NCBI GenBank assembly: GCA_001768965.1
Contig: MEMY01000096.1
Coordinates: 1-6,615, forward strand
Reading direction: 5' to 3'
DNA length: 6,615 nt
Source: an archaeon RBG_16_50_20
Lineage (GTDB): Archaea; Thermoproteota; Bathyarchaeia; 40CM-2-53-6
The notes under the pieces are model-generated. The model ran no database searches. It was not told the DNA's origin and saw only the letters and a program-made list of their open reading frames with translations. Position 1 is the first letter of the stretch; each line of letters starts with the position of its first letter. Below, piece after piece: positions 1 through 6,396 of this stretch. Position numbers and translations under genes: made by a program.

Positions 1-716
1 AAGATGAAGCCATGTTTCATTTGGCGGGTTATCATGAGTTTCTGGTCGGGTGGGAAATCTCTAACTAAATTGTCGAGTAGCGAGAGTGTTCCAGCCAGAT
101 GTCTCGACTCATCTACAGTCACATTCTGGAAGGCTTCTTTGTAGACTTGTATCTTCGAGAACTCGCTAACCGTTTTGAAGATTAGCTGAGCGCCGATCTC
201 TGCGAAGAAAAAGCTTGAAAAGATCAACTCCAAGGGGTACTTCTCCCAAGCGCTCATGAATCCATTCCAGTAGCGTTTGCCATTATCGTAGAGCGCTGTG
301 ATGTTCTTCAAGGCCTTCCTCTCGAAGTCGGTTGTTGCCTTGTATCCGTAGGGGAAGTTTGGACAGAGCTTGTTGCACGCCCGACGACACACCTCATCAT
401 GCCTGCACTCATCGAACGTAACTGAAGCAAGAAATTTCTTCGTCGGATCCTCCATGTCGTAAACAGCGGCCTTAATCATCGCCGTCCCAAAAGCTCCAAT
501 TCCCGATTTCTCGAACAACGCCAGCTTAGCCATCCAATACGCTTGAGCCACTCGCTCCTTCAAATCCAAACCCGTAGGATCCAAGCTGTCCCAGGCAAGG
601 TTTACAGGATTCCAATGCTGCACAAAGGACTGCTCGTAAGTCCGGAGCAACTGCTGCGTCTTAACGGTCCAATTCCCCGGGAAAATGTTCGGCTCCGTTG
701 TAGAAGACCCTGTCAA
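1..716 (-). CDS. Ferritin-like / R2-like di-iron carboxylate protein, C-terminus cut by window edge
   Basis: The minus-strand frame is open from about 722 to the left edge, giving 238 residues with no stop. It carries a complete di-iron ligand set: E69 (ALFEKSG), E103-x-x-H106 (FDECRH), E173 (FFAEIG) and E203-x-x-H206 (VDESRH). The E / ExxH / E / ExxH order and spacing match the R2-like branch of the ferritin superfamily, which includes ribonucleotide reductase small subunits, R2lox-type oxidases and bacterial multicomponent monooxygenases. Such proteins bind two irons in a four-helix bundle and activate oxygen; the substrate here cannot be told. An unusual run of four cysteines (C104, C110, C114, C118) surrounds the first ExxH helix. 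The start is uncertain. An in-frame TGA at 723-725 limits it, there is no early ATG, and TTG at 714-716 is the first candidate, about 10 bases after the start site expected from the TATA-like box at 748-756. TTG 650 and GTG 623 are alternatives, but they would lose N-terminal sequence that looks coding. The family call is firm; the subfamily is unknown. Confidence 0.82.
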   Translation of the reverse strand, partial: MTGSSTTEPNIFPGNWTVKTQQLLRTYEQSFVQHWNPVNLAWDSLDPTGLDLKERVAQAYWMAKLALFEKSGIGAFGTAMIKAAVYDMEDPTKKFLASVTFDECRHDEVCRRACNKLCPNFPYGYKATTDFERKALKNITALYDNGKRYWNGFMSAWEKYPLELIFSSFFFAEIGAQLIFKTVSEFSKIQVYKEAFQNVTVDESRHLAGTLSLLDNLVRDFPPDQKLMITRQMKHGFI

Positions 717-741
717 GCTTGGTCAATCTACCGGGAAAATG
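666..741. repeat. Imperfect 21-22 base direct repeat pair around the di-iron gene start
   Basis: Two copies of a GGTC...CCGGGAAAATG element lie at 666-687 and 721-741, with an identical 11-base core (CCGGGAAAATG) at 677-687 and 731-741, offset by 54 bases. On the minus strand the copies read IFPGNWT inside the proposed protein and IFPVD followed by TGA just upstream. One extra base would turn the second into IFPVDWT. This could be a small tandem duplication that decayed, or chance. Confidence 0.4.
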
Positions 742-747
742 CCTGTG

Positions 748-756
748 CCTTTAAGG
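748..756 (-). promoter_or_regulatory. TATA-like box (CCTTAAAGG on the minus strand) for the di-iron gene
   Basis: CTTAAA, centred near 753, lies about 37 bases upstream of the TTG at 716. With the usual archaeal distance of about 26 bases from TATA centre to transcription start, the mRNA would begin near 726, leaving a leader of roughly 10 bases. The element is also close to a palindrome. The assignment depends on the organism being archaeal. Confidence 0.35.
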
Positions 757-849
757 ATTCCGTGTTTTGTCACGGACAGCGGAGATCCGTGCAGTTGCAG
801 GCGGGAATAGGTAACCAATTGAATAAATCGGCATTCGGCCAACCGAGCG

Positions 850-869
850 AAAACGAGATTTGCTCTCGT
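850..869 (-). terminator. Hairpin plus T-run downstream of the channel gene
   Basis: On the minus strand ACGAGA (869-864), a 5-base loop GCAAA and TCTCGT (858-853) form a perfect 6-bp stem. TTT follows, making a run of four Ts with the last stem base. It starts 46 bases after the TAG stop of the MscS-like gene, where a transcript end is expected, and separates that gene from the di-iron gene. The stem is short; archaeal termination may rely mainly on the T-run. Confidence 0.35.
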
Positions 870-914
870 ATGTTTTGGCTGTTTACGGAGAGTCCTTAGA
901 AATTCTTTGACTCT

Positions 915-1811
915 CTATGTCTGCAGCTCAATTCTCTTCAAAAGAATGCTTTCTTGGTCGCAGAGCTTCTTGATCGTATGTACCAACTGACTTCGTTCCT
1001 TTAGAAAATTCTGTGTTGCAACTTGGACCCAGAGGTCTAGTGTAATCGAATCTTCATCGAAACCTTTCACGTAAAGCCGAATATCGCTGTCACCCTCTCC
1101 GTTATTGAGCACAGCTGCTTGTATCTTGCTGCGGAAGCTTTCAATTGAGATATTTCTATCCACGGAGAGGTTCAGTATTATTGGTCGTTTTTCGAAGACT
1201 GTGAAGTTACTGATTGGAACAGCGAGCATTACGGTGTTCGGAACTGAAATGGAGACACCATCATTGGTTACTATTCGACTTCGCAGGAAGGAGATTTCAT
1301 CAAGTCTCCCTTCGATCGGTGCACCTGTGATGTTCACCTTGATATAGTCGCCTTTTCGGAAGGGCTTGCTGATCAAAACCAGCATCCCTGCAATCAGATT
1401 CCCAATCGTTGATTGGGCTGCTAATCCGATTACGACGGCGGTCACACCCAAACTTACCAGATAGGCTGAAAGATCGATGCCCACTTTGTCCAGAGTTGCG
1501 AAAATTATTACGAACACGAGAGTCACTGTGACAATCTTCCGGACAGTTGTCGCGCCTGCCCGCCCGATTAGAGGCGAAACCGTGGTCTGAATGGTATGCC
1601 CTAGAATCCAGACGCCGACGAGTGCAATAAGGGCCCAAGTGACTGTGACGGTAATCTCTGGGTAGGGAATCGGTATTCCCAAGATCTTCTGGAGAGTATA
1701 AAGCAGAATCGTCAGAACCGCGAAAACGCCAGCTATAATGACGGTTACGCCGACTAGGCCTACTCGTACCCTCGCGTTCTCTTCTTCGACCCGCGACTCG
1801 GATTCTGTCAC
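915..1811 (-). CDS. Small-conductance mechanosensitive ion channel, MscS family
   Basis: A membrane channel that opens under tension to release ions and small solutes during hypo-osmotic shock; in this family it works as a homoheptamer. From the GTG at 1809-1811 the protein has 298 residues, close to E. coli MscS (286). Residues 1-14 are charged and hydrophilic. Membrane segments lie near 15-39, 53-72 and 92-108. The pore helix follows at about 117-148 with the family pattern GLAAQSTIGNLIAG (129-142), leading into KPFRKGD (149-155). The soluble beta domain comes next, including the VPN turn at 190-192 (SISVPNTVM), and an alpha/beta C-terminal domain ends the protein. This GTG was chosen because GGTGAG, a good archaeal Shine-Dalgarno, lies 4-5 bases before it, and because it opens with GTGACAGA like two other genes here. 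A longer form from GTG 1871 would add 20 residues that no domain needs. The gene stands alone, with gaps of about 200 bases on both sides. Family assignment is secure; the gated solute is unknown. Confidence 0.92.
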   Translation of the reverse strand: MTESESRVEEENARVRVGLVGVTVIIAGVFAVLTILLYTLQKILGIPIPYPEITVTVTWALIALVGVWILGHTIQTTVSPLIGRAGATTVRKIVTVTLVFVIIFATLDKVGIDLSAYLVSLGVTAVVIGLAAQSTIGNLIAGMLVLISKPFRKGDYIKVNITGAPIEGRLDEISFLRSRIVTNDGVSISVPNTVMLAVPISNFTVFEKRPIILNLSVDRNISIESFRSKIQAAVLNNGEGDSDIRLYVKGFDEDSITLDLWVQVATQNFLKERSQLVHTIKKLCDQESILLKRIELQT

Positions 1812-1814
1812 CGT

Positions 1815-1820
1815 CTCACC
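1815..1820 (-). promoter_or_regulatory. Shine-Dalgarno GGTGAG favouring the internal GTG start of the channel gene
   Basis: On the minus strand GGTGAG sits just upstream of GTG 1811-1809 with about 4 bases between GGTGA and the start codon. It matches the 3' end of archaeal and bacterial 16S rRNA (AGGAGGTGATC type). The upstream candidate GTG at 1871 has no comparable site. Confidence 0.45.
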
Positions 1821-1932
1821 TACAACTAACATAGTCCAAGCGAATTTGAACCTAGCTCGCCGTTGTGTCACAGCTACAACTGATCATTAGCTGAGATTTT
1901 GGCGTACCAAATTGTGTATTTGAAATTCGCAG

Positions 1933-1963
1933 AGTGTATGCACAATGAACCCCGAAATACACT
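1933..1963. promoter_or_regulatory. Perfect 7-bp inverted repeat with a third copy nearby; candidate operator
   Basis: AGTGTAT (1933-1939) and ATACACT (1957-1963) form a perfect inverted repeat with a 17-base spacer in the 202-base gap between the SDR and channel genes. A further GTGTATTT copy lies at 1914-1921, in direct orientation to the left arm. The AT-rich sequence between 1908 and 1926 (minus strand TTTCAAATACACAATT) may contain a promoter. A dimeric regulator site controlling the channel gene is possible but unproven. The rest of this gap shows no gene. Confidence 0.3.
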
Positions 1964-2013
1964 TCATTAACTGTTGATAGTTTGGTGCAATAACAAAGGG
2001 CCTGAATTCACTG

Positions 2014-2784
2014 CTAGTGTAAAGTGCTGCCACCGTCGAGGACAATAGTTTGCCCGTTCACGAATGAAGAATCCTCAGAACAGAGAAAGACGATACTCCT
2101 TGCAACCTCTTCGGGTTTTCCAAATCGCATGATCAGGTTCTCCCGCCGCTCCTTCTCTAGCAGTTCGTTCGTCAGTTCGCTTACCCACTCGGTTTCAATG
2201 TTACCTAGCGCGACAGTGTTCACACGTATGTGAGGCCCGAGCTCAACCGCGAGAGCCTTGGTTAGACCGATAACGCCGGCTTTTGCTACGGTGAATGCGA
2301 ACCCTTTGTTGTGTCCACCAAGAGCTGGTGTCGAACTCACATTCACAATCACTCCTTTCTTTTCCTTAATCATATGCGGCGCCACCGCGCGAGCGCATAA
2401 AAACGATCCATACAGATCGACATTGATCGGTTTGAAGAAGTCTTCAGGGGTAAGATCCAGGAACCGCTTGTTCCATTCGCCTTTAGCCGGATACCCAGCT
2501 AAATTAACCAAAACATCGACCCTACCAAACGTCTTGATGGTTTCATCAACCATTTTCCGAACATCGTCTGGTGCCTGCTTCACGTTCGTAAAATCAACTT
2601 GAGCAAGAATCGCCTTTCTTCCCAAGGCGGAGATTCTGTCCGCAACCCCTTTCGCCTCGGGCTGCCGCACTCGATATTGTACGACCACGTCGGCGCCCTC
2701 CTTTGCGAATTCCAGTGCTGTCGCTCGTCCGATGCCGCCACTTGAGCCGGTAACAATTGCGACTTTGTCAGACAAGCGCGACAT
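2014..2784 (-). CDS. Short-chain dehydrogenase/reductase (classical SDR, FabG-like) with catalytic Tyr replaced by Phe
   Basis: A 256-residue Rossmann-fold protein of classical SDR size. Visible motifs are the nucleotide-binding TGSSGGIG (12-19), D64 in the VDF strand end, NLAG (94-97, a variant of NNAG), structural N121 (INVDLYG), catalytic-position S151 (NVSST), K168, and the C-terminal GQTIVLDGG (244-252). In family members the tyrosine of YxxxK, 13 residues after the serine, is the general acid/base for NAD(P)-dependent carbonyl reduction or alcohol oxidation. Here that position is F164 (FTVAK; codon TTC at 2293-2295), so normal catalysis is doubtful although the cofactor fold looks intact. 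Y37-R38 after the second strand hint at NADP(H) preference. The ATG at 2782-2784 fits the usual distance to the glycine motif, so the start is reliable. The gene diverges from the next gene across only 26 bases. Possible readings are a non-catalytic binding protein, an altered chemistry, or a base error. The substrate cannot be inferred. Confidence 0.92.
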   Translation of the reverse strand: MSRLSDKVAIVTGSSGGIGRATALEFAKEGADVVVQYRVRQPEAKGVADRISALGRKAILAQVDFTNVKQAPDDVRKMVDETIKTFGRVDVLVNLAGYPAKGEWNKRFLDLTPEDFFKPINVDLYGSFLCARAVAPHMIKEKKGVIVNVSSTPALGGHNKGFAFTVAKAGVIGLTKALAVELGPHIRVNTVALGNIETEWVSELTNELLEKERRENLIMRFGKPEEVARSIVFLCSEDSSFVNGQTIVLDGGSTLH

Positions 2785-2813
2785 AGTGATTCGACCCCAA
2801 TGGATGAACTATG
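2782..2813. promoter_or_regulatory. Very short divergent intergenic region with mirrored start sites
   Basis: Only 26 bases separate the SDR start (ATG, minus strand, 2784-2782) from the plus-strand ATG at 2811. CATAGT (2782-2787) and ACTATG (2808-2813) form a 6-bp inverted repeat that includes both start codons, so each gene begins with ACTATG. With so little room, both transcripts would be almost leaderless and any TATA element would fall inside or next to the opposite gene's start. No strong TATA box is seen. The 2811 start is less certain than the SDR start. Confidence 0.3.
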
Positions 2814-3251
2814 AGCTCCTTTACAGAGCTAGTCTTGAACGAAACTAGCATTTGGGAGTATCTTTATCTATTTTCAAAGCGGAATTTTGCAGTTGCGAGA
2901 GGAAAGAACTCGCCAACCCTCGAACAGCTGACAAGCTTCCATGAGCGAATGCCAGTTCTCATCTTTGAGCGAGTGAAGACTGGGCAGTACCTGCGCTTCT
3001 TCAAGAGATATCGCCGCAGGCTACTCTTCATGGGCAAAATGAACGTGCTAGGGGTCCTATTGCTGGGGCTGACTGGCTATTGGTATGTAATGCACACACG
3101 GTACGACTCGATGGTTCATAATGGCCTCATGTCCGTCCTGTCCATGGCAAAGTTGGACAATGAGCCCTACCATGTTGTCGACTGGTTCCAAAAGAAAGGC
3201 CGGCTCATCATACTGGTCACCAGGGAATTCGCAAAGTACCCTTCGAAATAG
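2811..3251 (+). CDS. Hypothetical protein with one predicted transmembrane segment
   Basis: The family is not recognised. The 146-residue product has a hydrophilic, aromatic-rich N-terminal part, a strongly basic stretch (FKRYRRR, 64-70) and one hydrophobic segment at about 77-95 (NVLGVLLLGLTGYWYV). A mixed C-terminal part of about 50 residues ends in a short hydrophobic strand (RLIILVT, 131-137) and a basic tail. The positive cluster before the hydrophobic segment suggests a cytoplasmic N-terminus and an external C-terminus. No catalytic motif, signal peptide or cysteine is visible. Codon choice resembles the neighbouring genes, and no better reading frame overlaps it, which supports a real gene. 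It is transcribed away from the SDR gene across a 26-base gap; 80 bases follow before the next gene. The ATG at 2811 is the first in-frame candidate used here, and a later start such as M47 cannot be excluded. Confidence 0.6.
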   Translation: MSSFTELVLNETSIWEYLYLFSKRNFAVARGKNSPTLEQLTSFHERMPVLIFERVKTGQYLRFFKRYRRRLLFMGKMNVLGVLLLGLTGYWYVMHTRYDSMVHNGLMSVLSMAKLDNEPYHVVDWFQKKGRLIILVTREFAKYPSK

Positions 3252-3331
3252 TTCACGCCACCTCTGAGCCTCAGCATTACAGGTGTCTCAACGCTTAACA
3301 CAGAACTTGAATGCCACTCGTTTGATTATCA

Positions 3332-3547
3332 ATGGAGTGCTTTGGGAACTATCGATCCAGTGATCTCAAGTGTAGAGATTGCTGGTTACATGACTGTTGC
3401 AAGTTCGCTAGAAATGAGATGGAACAAGAGTTTCTGGGCAAAATCAAAGGCGATGGGCTCACAATTCCACAATTTGATGGAGACAGACTCACGGAACTGA
3501 AGGTTGGTTACAATCGGAGCTTGGTTGAATTCCTCAAATTACGGTAG
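3332..3547 (+). CDS. Small cysteine-rich protein, probable metal-binding
   Basis: A 71-residue protein with five cysteines in its first 23 residues: C3-x10-C14-x2-C17-x4-C22-C23, in the context CFGNY...CRDCWLHDCC. The arrangement C-F-G-x-Y ... C-x-x-C-x4-C resembles small Zn- or Fe-S-binding modules found in many archaeal and phage proteins of unassigned function, so metal binding is likely but the metal is unknown. The rest (about 30-71) is charged and probably helical, with no further cysteines. An in-frame TGA at 3323-3325 fixes the ATG at 3332 as the earliest start. There is no clear Shine-Dalgarno site. It lies 60 bases upstream of aconitase on the same strand, so co-transcription is possible and a link to Fe-S enzyme maturation or redox sensing can be imagined, but nothing shows it. 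No hydrophobic segment is seen, so it is probably cytoplasmic. Confidence 0.68.
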   Translation: MECFGNYRSSDLKCRDCWLHDCCKFARNEMEQEFLGKIKGDGLTIPQFDGDRLTELKVGYNRSLVEFLKLR

Positions 3548-3567
3548 TTCAGGTCTTCAAACGAAAC

Positions 3568-3576
3568 TACAAATAG
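3568..3576 (+). promoter_or_regulatory. Weak TATA-like box (TACAAATAG) upstream of aconitase
   Basis: TACAAATAG is centred about 36 bases before the aconitase GTG. An archaeal start site about 26 bases downstream would fall near 3598, leaving a leader of about 10 bases, similar to the layouts inferred at 748-756 and 6397-6404. There is no Shine-Dalgarno before the GTG, which fits a near-leaderless mRNA. The match to consensus is poor. Confidence 0.22.
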
Positions 3577-3607
3577 AGGAATCAGTTGAGAATGCCGCCG
3601 ACTTGAC

Positions 3608-6340
3608 GTGACAGAGAAATTCGATTCTACCAAGGCAACCATTCACACCTACAAAGGAAAAGCAAGCTACTACCACATTGGAAAACTGAAAGAGTTAGGC
3701 TATGACCTAGACGTTCTTCCCTACTCCATCAAGGTTCTCCTTGAGAACACTCTACGATCAGCAGGGAAAGTTCCGGGCGCTACTGAAGCTGTGCGTTTGC
3801 TTGCGAGTTGGCCGAAGAGCGTAGGATCAGAGCTTCCCTTCATGCCGTACAGGGTTCTGCTTCAGGATTACACGGGTGTACCCCTGATTGTTGACCTCGC
3901 CGCTATGCGGAGCGCCTTCGCTAAGATGGGGCGACAACCGAGGATCGTCAATTCGAAAGTACCGGTTGATCTCATCATCGATCATTCAGTCCAAGTAGAC
4001 AGTTGGGGAGCATTGAATGCTCTTCTTCTGAACTTAGAGAAGGAGTATGAGAGAAACGCTGAACGATATTCACTCCTGAAGTGGGCACAATCCTCCTTTG
4101 ATGGAATGAGAATCTTCCCGCCGGGTAAAGGCATCTGCCATCAAGTCAACCTGGAGTATTTGGCTAATGTCGTCGCTCTGGGGGAAGTAAACGGGACTTT
4201 GACCGCTTTCCCTGACACGCTGGTTGGAACCGACTCTCACACCACCATGGTCAACGGCCTAGGGGTTCTCGGGTGGGGTGTTGGAGGAATTGAAGCGGAG
4301 GCCGTAATGCTGGGCGAGCCCTACTACATGCCAGTACCGAAAGTCATCGGCGTAAAGTTCACAGGTCAACTGCAGGAAGGTGCAACACCTACAGACTTAG
4401 TTTTGACGGTAACTGAAACGTTGAGGAAGGAGGATGTGGTGGGTGCTTTTGTGGAATATTTCGGTGACGCCTACAGCCAACTTAGCGTGCCAGATAGAGC
4501 TACGATAGGAAACATGTCACCTGAATACGGAGCCACCGTCGGCTTTTCGCCAGTTGACGATACCACCATTGAGTATCTTCTTGGAACGGGAAGACCAAGG
4601 GAGCACGTCGAATTCGTAAAGGGCTACTGCGTGCAGCAAGGATTGTACTTGCAGCGGGACAGCCCTCATGCGAAATACTCTAAGATAATTGAGATAGATC
4701 TCGCCCAGATAGAACCCTCAATCGCGGGACCACGAAACCCCGACGAACGCGTCCCACTCAAAACAGCCCCCTCAGCTGTTCTCAATCTCATTGCCCAGTA
4801 CGCGAAGAAATCAAAACAGACAACGATGAGCGCTACCCAAATCGCCGACGATGGCTACCAGTTACTGAATACCGGCAGTCCCGCAATGGGTAACGGCATT
4901 GCAAAGCGGAATCATGATTCATTGCATGACGGTTCGATAGTCATTGCCGCAATAACCAGTTGCACCAACACTTCGAACCCAACAGTCATGGTCGGGGCCG
5001 GGTTGCTGGCGAAGAAGGCTGTGTCTCTGGGACTGAGACCCAAGATATTTGTAAAGAGAAGTTTGGCCCCTGGTTCCGCGGTAGTGACAGAATACCTCAC
5101 GAAATCTAATCTCCTACATTATCTTGAGCAATTGGGTTTCAACATTGTAGGATATGGATGTACAACGTGCATTGGCAACAGCGGTCCACTCGCTCCTGAA
5201 GTTGAGAAGGAGATCAAGGAACGGGACCTATATTCGGTCGCCGTTCTCAGTGGTAACAGGAACTTCGACGGGAGAATACATCCGCTGGTCCGGGGTTCAT
5301 TCCTTATGTCCCCAATGCTGGTGGTCGCGTACGCTTTGGTTGGCCGAATAGAATTCGACTTCTACAAGGAGCCGCTTGGGACGGCTGCAGATGGCTCTAA
5401 AATTTACCTGAAAGACCTCTGGCCCACGATGAGGGAGATTCGAGAGGTTGTCACCAAGTCGCTCTCATCTGAACTCTACGAGCGGCGATACGCAAACGCG
5501 CTGGAGGGTGATGAGAAGTGGCGCGGTCTGAGGTCAGCCACCGGAGACGTTTACGCTTGGGATGATAAGTCAACGTACATCAGGGAACCTCCATGGTTTA
5601 CGATGGAGAACCACAAAACAAAACTGATGGATGTCAAAGACGCGAAAGTATTGGCCGTCTTTGAAGACAAGGTGACTACAGATCACATTTCTCCAGCCGG
5701 ATCGATAGCCGCAGACAGCCCAGCAGGCACCTACTTGCAGGAACATGGCGTAGGTCGAATCCAGTTCAGCACATATGGCAGCAGGAGAGGAAATCATGAA
5801 GTCATGGTTAGAGGTGGCTTCAGCAATATTCGACTGAAGAATATTCTCGCGAAAGGTAAGGAGGGGGGATGGACTACGCACTATCCATCTGAGGAACTTA
5901 TGACAATTTACGATGCAGCAGTTCGCTATGAAGCCGAACACGTACCACTAATAGTTCTTGCAGGCAAGCAATACGGGGCAGGTAGTTCAAGGGATTGGGC
6001 GGCTAAGGCGGTGAAACTGCTCGGCGTCAGAGCCGTGATCGCAGAGAGTTTTGAAAGAATTCATCGAAGCAATCTAGTTGCTATGGGTGTCCTACCCCTT
6101 GAGTTCTCTCCAAGTCAAAGCTGGAAGAGTCTGGAGCTTCAGGGCAATGAGGAGTTCGAGATTCAAGGCATAGCTGAGATGAAGAAAACGCAGGCTCGCC
6201 TATCTGTCACCGTAAAATCGAAAGAGAAAGGAAAGGAAAGAAAGTTCGAGGTCATTGCAAGATTGGACAATGAAGTTGAGCTGGAGTACTACCGAGACGG
6301 CGGCGTACTCCCATACGTGTTCGCGAAGTTGACGGCTTAG
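3608..6340 (+). CDS. acnA: Aconitate hydratase A (aconitase, AcnA/IRP1 type)
   Basis: Converts citrate to isocitrate through cis-aconitate in the cytoplasmic TCA cycle, using a [4Fe-4S] cluster. At 910 residues it is full length for the AcnA/IRP1 group (E. coli AcnA 891, human IRP1 889). The cluster ligands are C452 (SCTNTSNP) and C518/C521 (GYGCTTCIGNSG); the 66- and 3-residue spacing equals that of E. coli AcnA. Other active-site blocks are DSHTTMVNGLGVLGWGVGG from D209, R551 and R556 (GNRNFDGR), DKVTTDHISPAG from D687 at the start of the swivel domain, R735 (VRGGFSN) and the S794-R795 block (YGAGSSRDWAAK, from Y789). Two blocks deviate slightly from the common forms (RGGFSN for RGTFAN; AAKA for AAKG), but the substrate-binding arginines remain. 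The start is GTG; an in-frame TGA at 3587-3589 leaves no other upstream choice. No other TCA-cycle gene is adjacent. An IRP1-like RNA-binding role is not implied by the sequence. Substrate specificity for citrate, not 2-methylcitrate, is the default family reading. Confidence 0.97.
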   Translation: MTEKFDSTKATIHTYKGKASYYHIGKLKELGYDLDVLPYSIKVLLENTLRSAGKVPGATEAVRLLASWPKSVGSELPFMPYRVLLQDYTGVPLIVDLAAMRSAFAKMGRQPRIVNSKVPVDLIIDHSVQVDSWGALNALLLNLEKEYERNAERYSLLKWAQSSFDGMRIFPPGKGICHQVNLEYLANVVALGEVNGTLTAFPDTLVGTDSHTTMVNGLGVLGWGVGGIEAEAVMLGEPYYMPVPKVIGVKFTGQLQEGATPTDLVLTVTETLRKEDVVGAFVEYFGDAYSQLSVPDRATIGNMSPEYGATVGFSPVDDTTIEYLLGTGRPREHVEFVKGYCVQQGLYLQRDSPHAKYSKIIEIDLAQIEPSIAGPRNPDERVPLKTAPSAVLNLIAQYAKKSKQTTMSATQIADDGYQLLNTGSPAMGNGIAKRNHDSLHDGSIVIAAITSCTNTSNPTVMVGAGLLAKKAVSLGLRPKIFVKRSLAPGSAVVTEYLTKSNLLHYLEQLGFNIVGYGCTTCIGNSGPLAPEVEKEIKERDLYSVAVLSGNRNFDGRIHPLVRGSFLMSPMLVVAYALVGRIEFDFYKEPLGTAADGSKIYLKDLWPTMREIREVVTKSLSSELYERRYANALEGDEKWRGLRSATGDVYAWDDKSTYIREPPWFTMENHKTKLMDVKDAKVLAVFEDKVTTDHISPAGSIAADSPAGTYLQEHGVGRIQFSTYGSRRGNHEVMVRGGFSNIRLKNILAKGKEGGWTTHYPSEELMTIYDAAVRYEAEHVPLIVLAGKQYGAGSSRDWAAKAVKLLGVRAVIAESFERIHRSNLVAMGVLPLEFSPSQSWKSLELQGNEEFEIQGIAEMKKTQARLSVTVKSKEKGKERKFEVIARLDNEVELEYYRDGGVLPYVFAKLTA

Positions 6341-6396
6341 CGTCCCGCGTGATTAGTTCTTATCGAAAATAGGTGAGCCGCCTGGCTGTGGTAAAT

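Noticed and set aside
543..899. Plus-strand open frame of 118 codons
   Set aside because: Its first half is antisense to the di-iron protein, whose ligand motifs are clear. The rest lies in the intergenic gap, and the product resembles nothing.
726..917. In-frame continuation of the channel gene past its TAG: 63 open codons up to TGA, then the di-iron gene in the same frame
   Set aside because: It suggested amber read-through or a broken fusion, but a 63-codon open stretch is only mildly unlikely by chance. The channel is complete at its TAG, the stretch contains a terminator-like hairpin, and its peptide looks non-coding.
1105..1638. Open frames on both strands inside the channel gene
   Set aside because: They overlap a secure MscS-family reading frame and give low-complexity, motif-free products.
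1812..1871. N-terminal extension of the channel gene from GTG 1871
   Set aside because: It has no Shine-Dalgarno site and adds 20 residues outside the family domain; the GTG at 1811 has GGTGAG in front. It is kept only as an alternative.
2024..2602. Two plus-strand open frames opposite the SDR gene
   Set aside because: The minus-strand SDR has full family motifs; these are its antisense shadows.
4912..5941. Three open frames overlapping aconitase in other frames
   Set aside because: Aconitase is continuous and conserved throughout this region.
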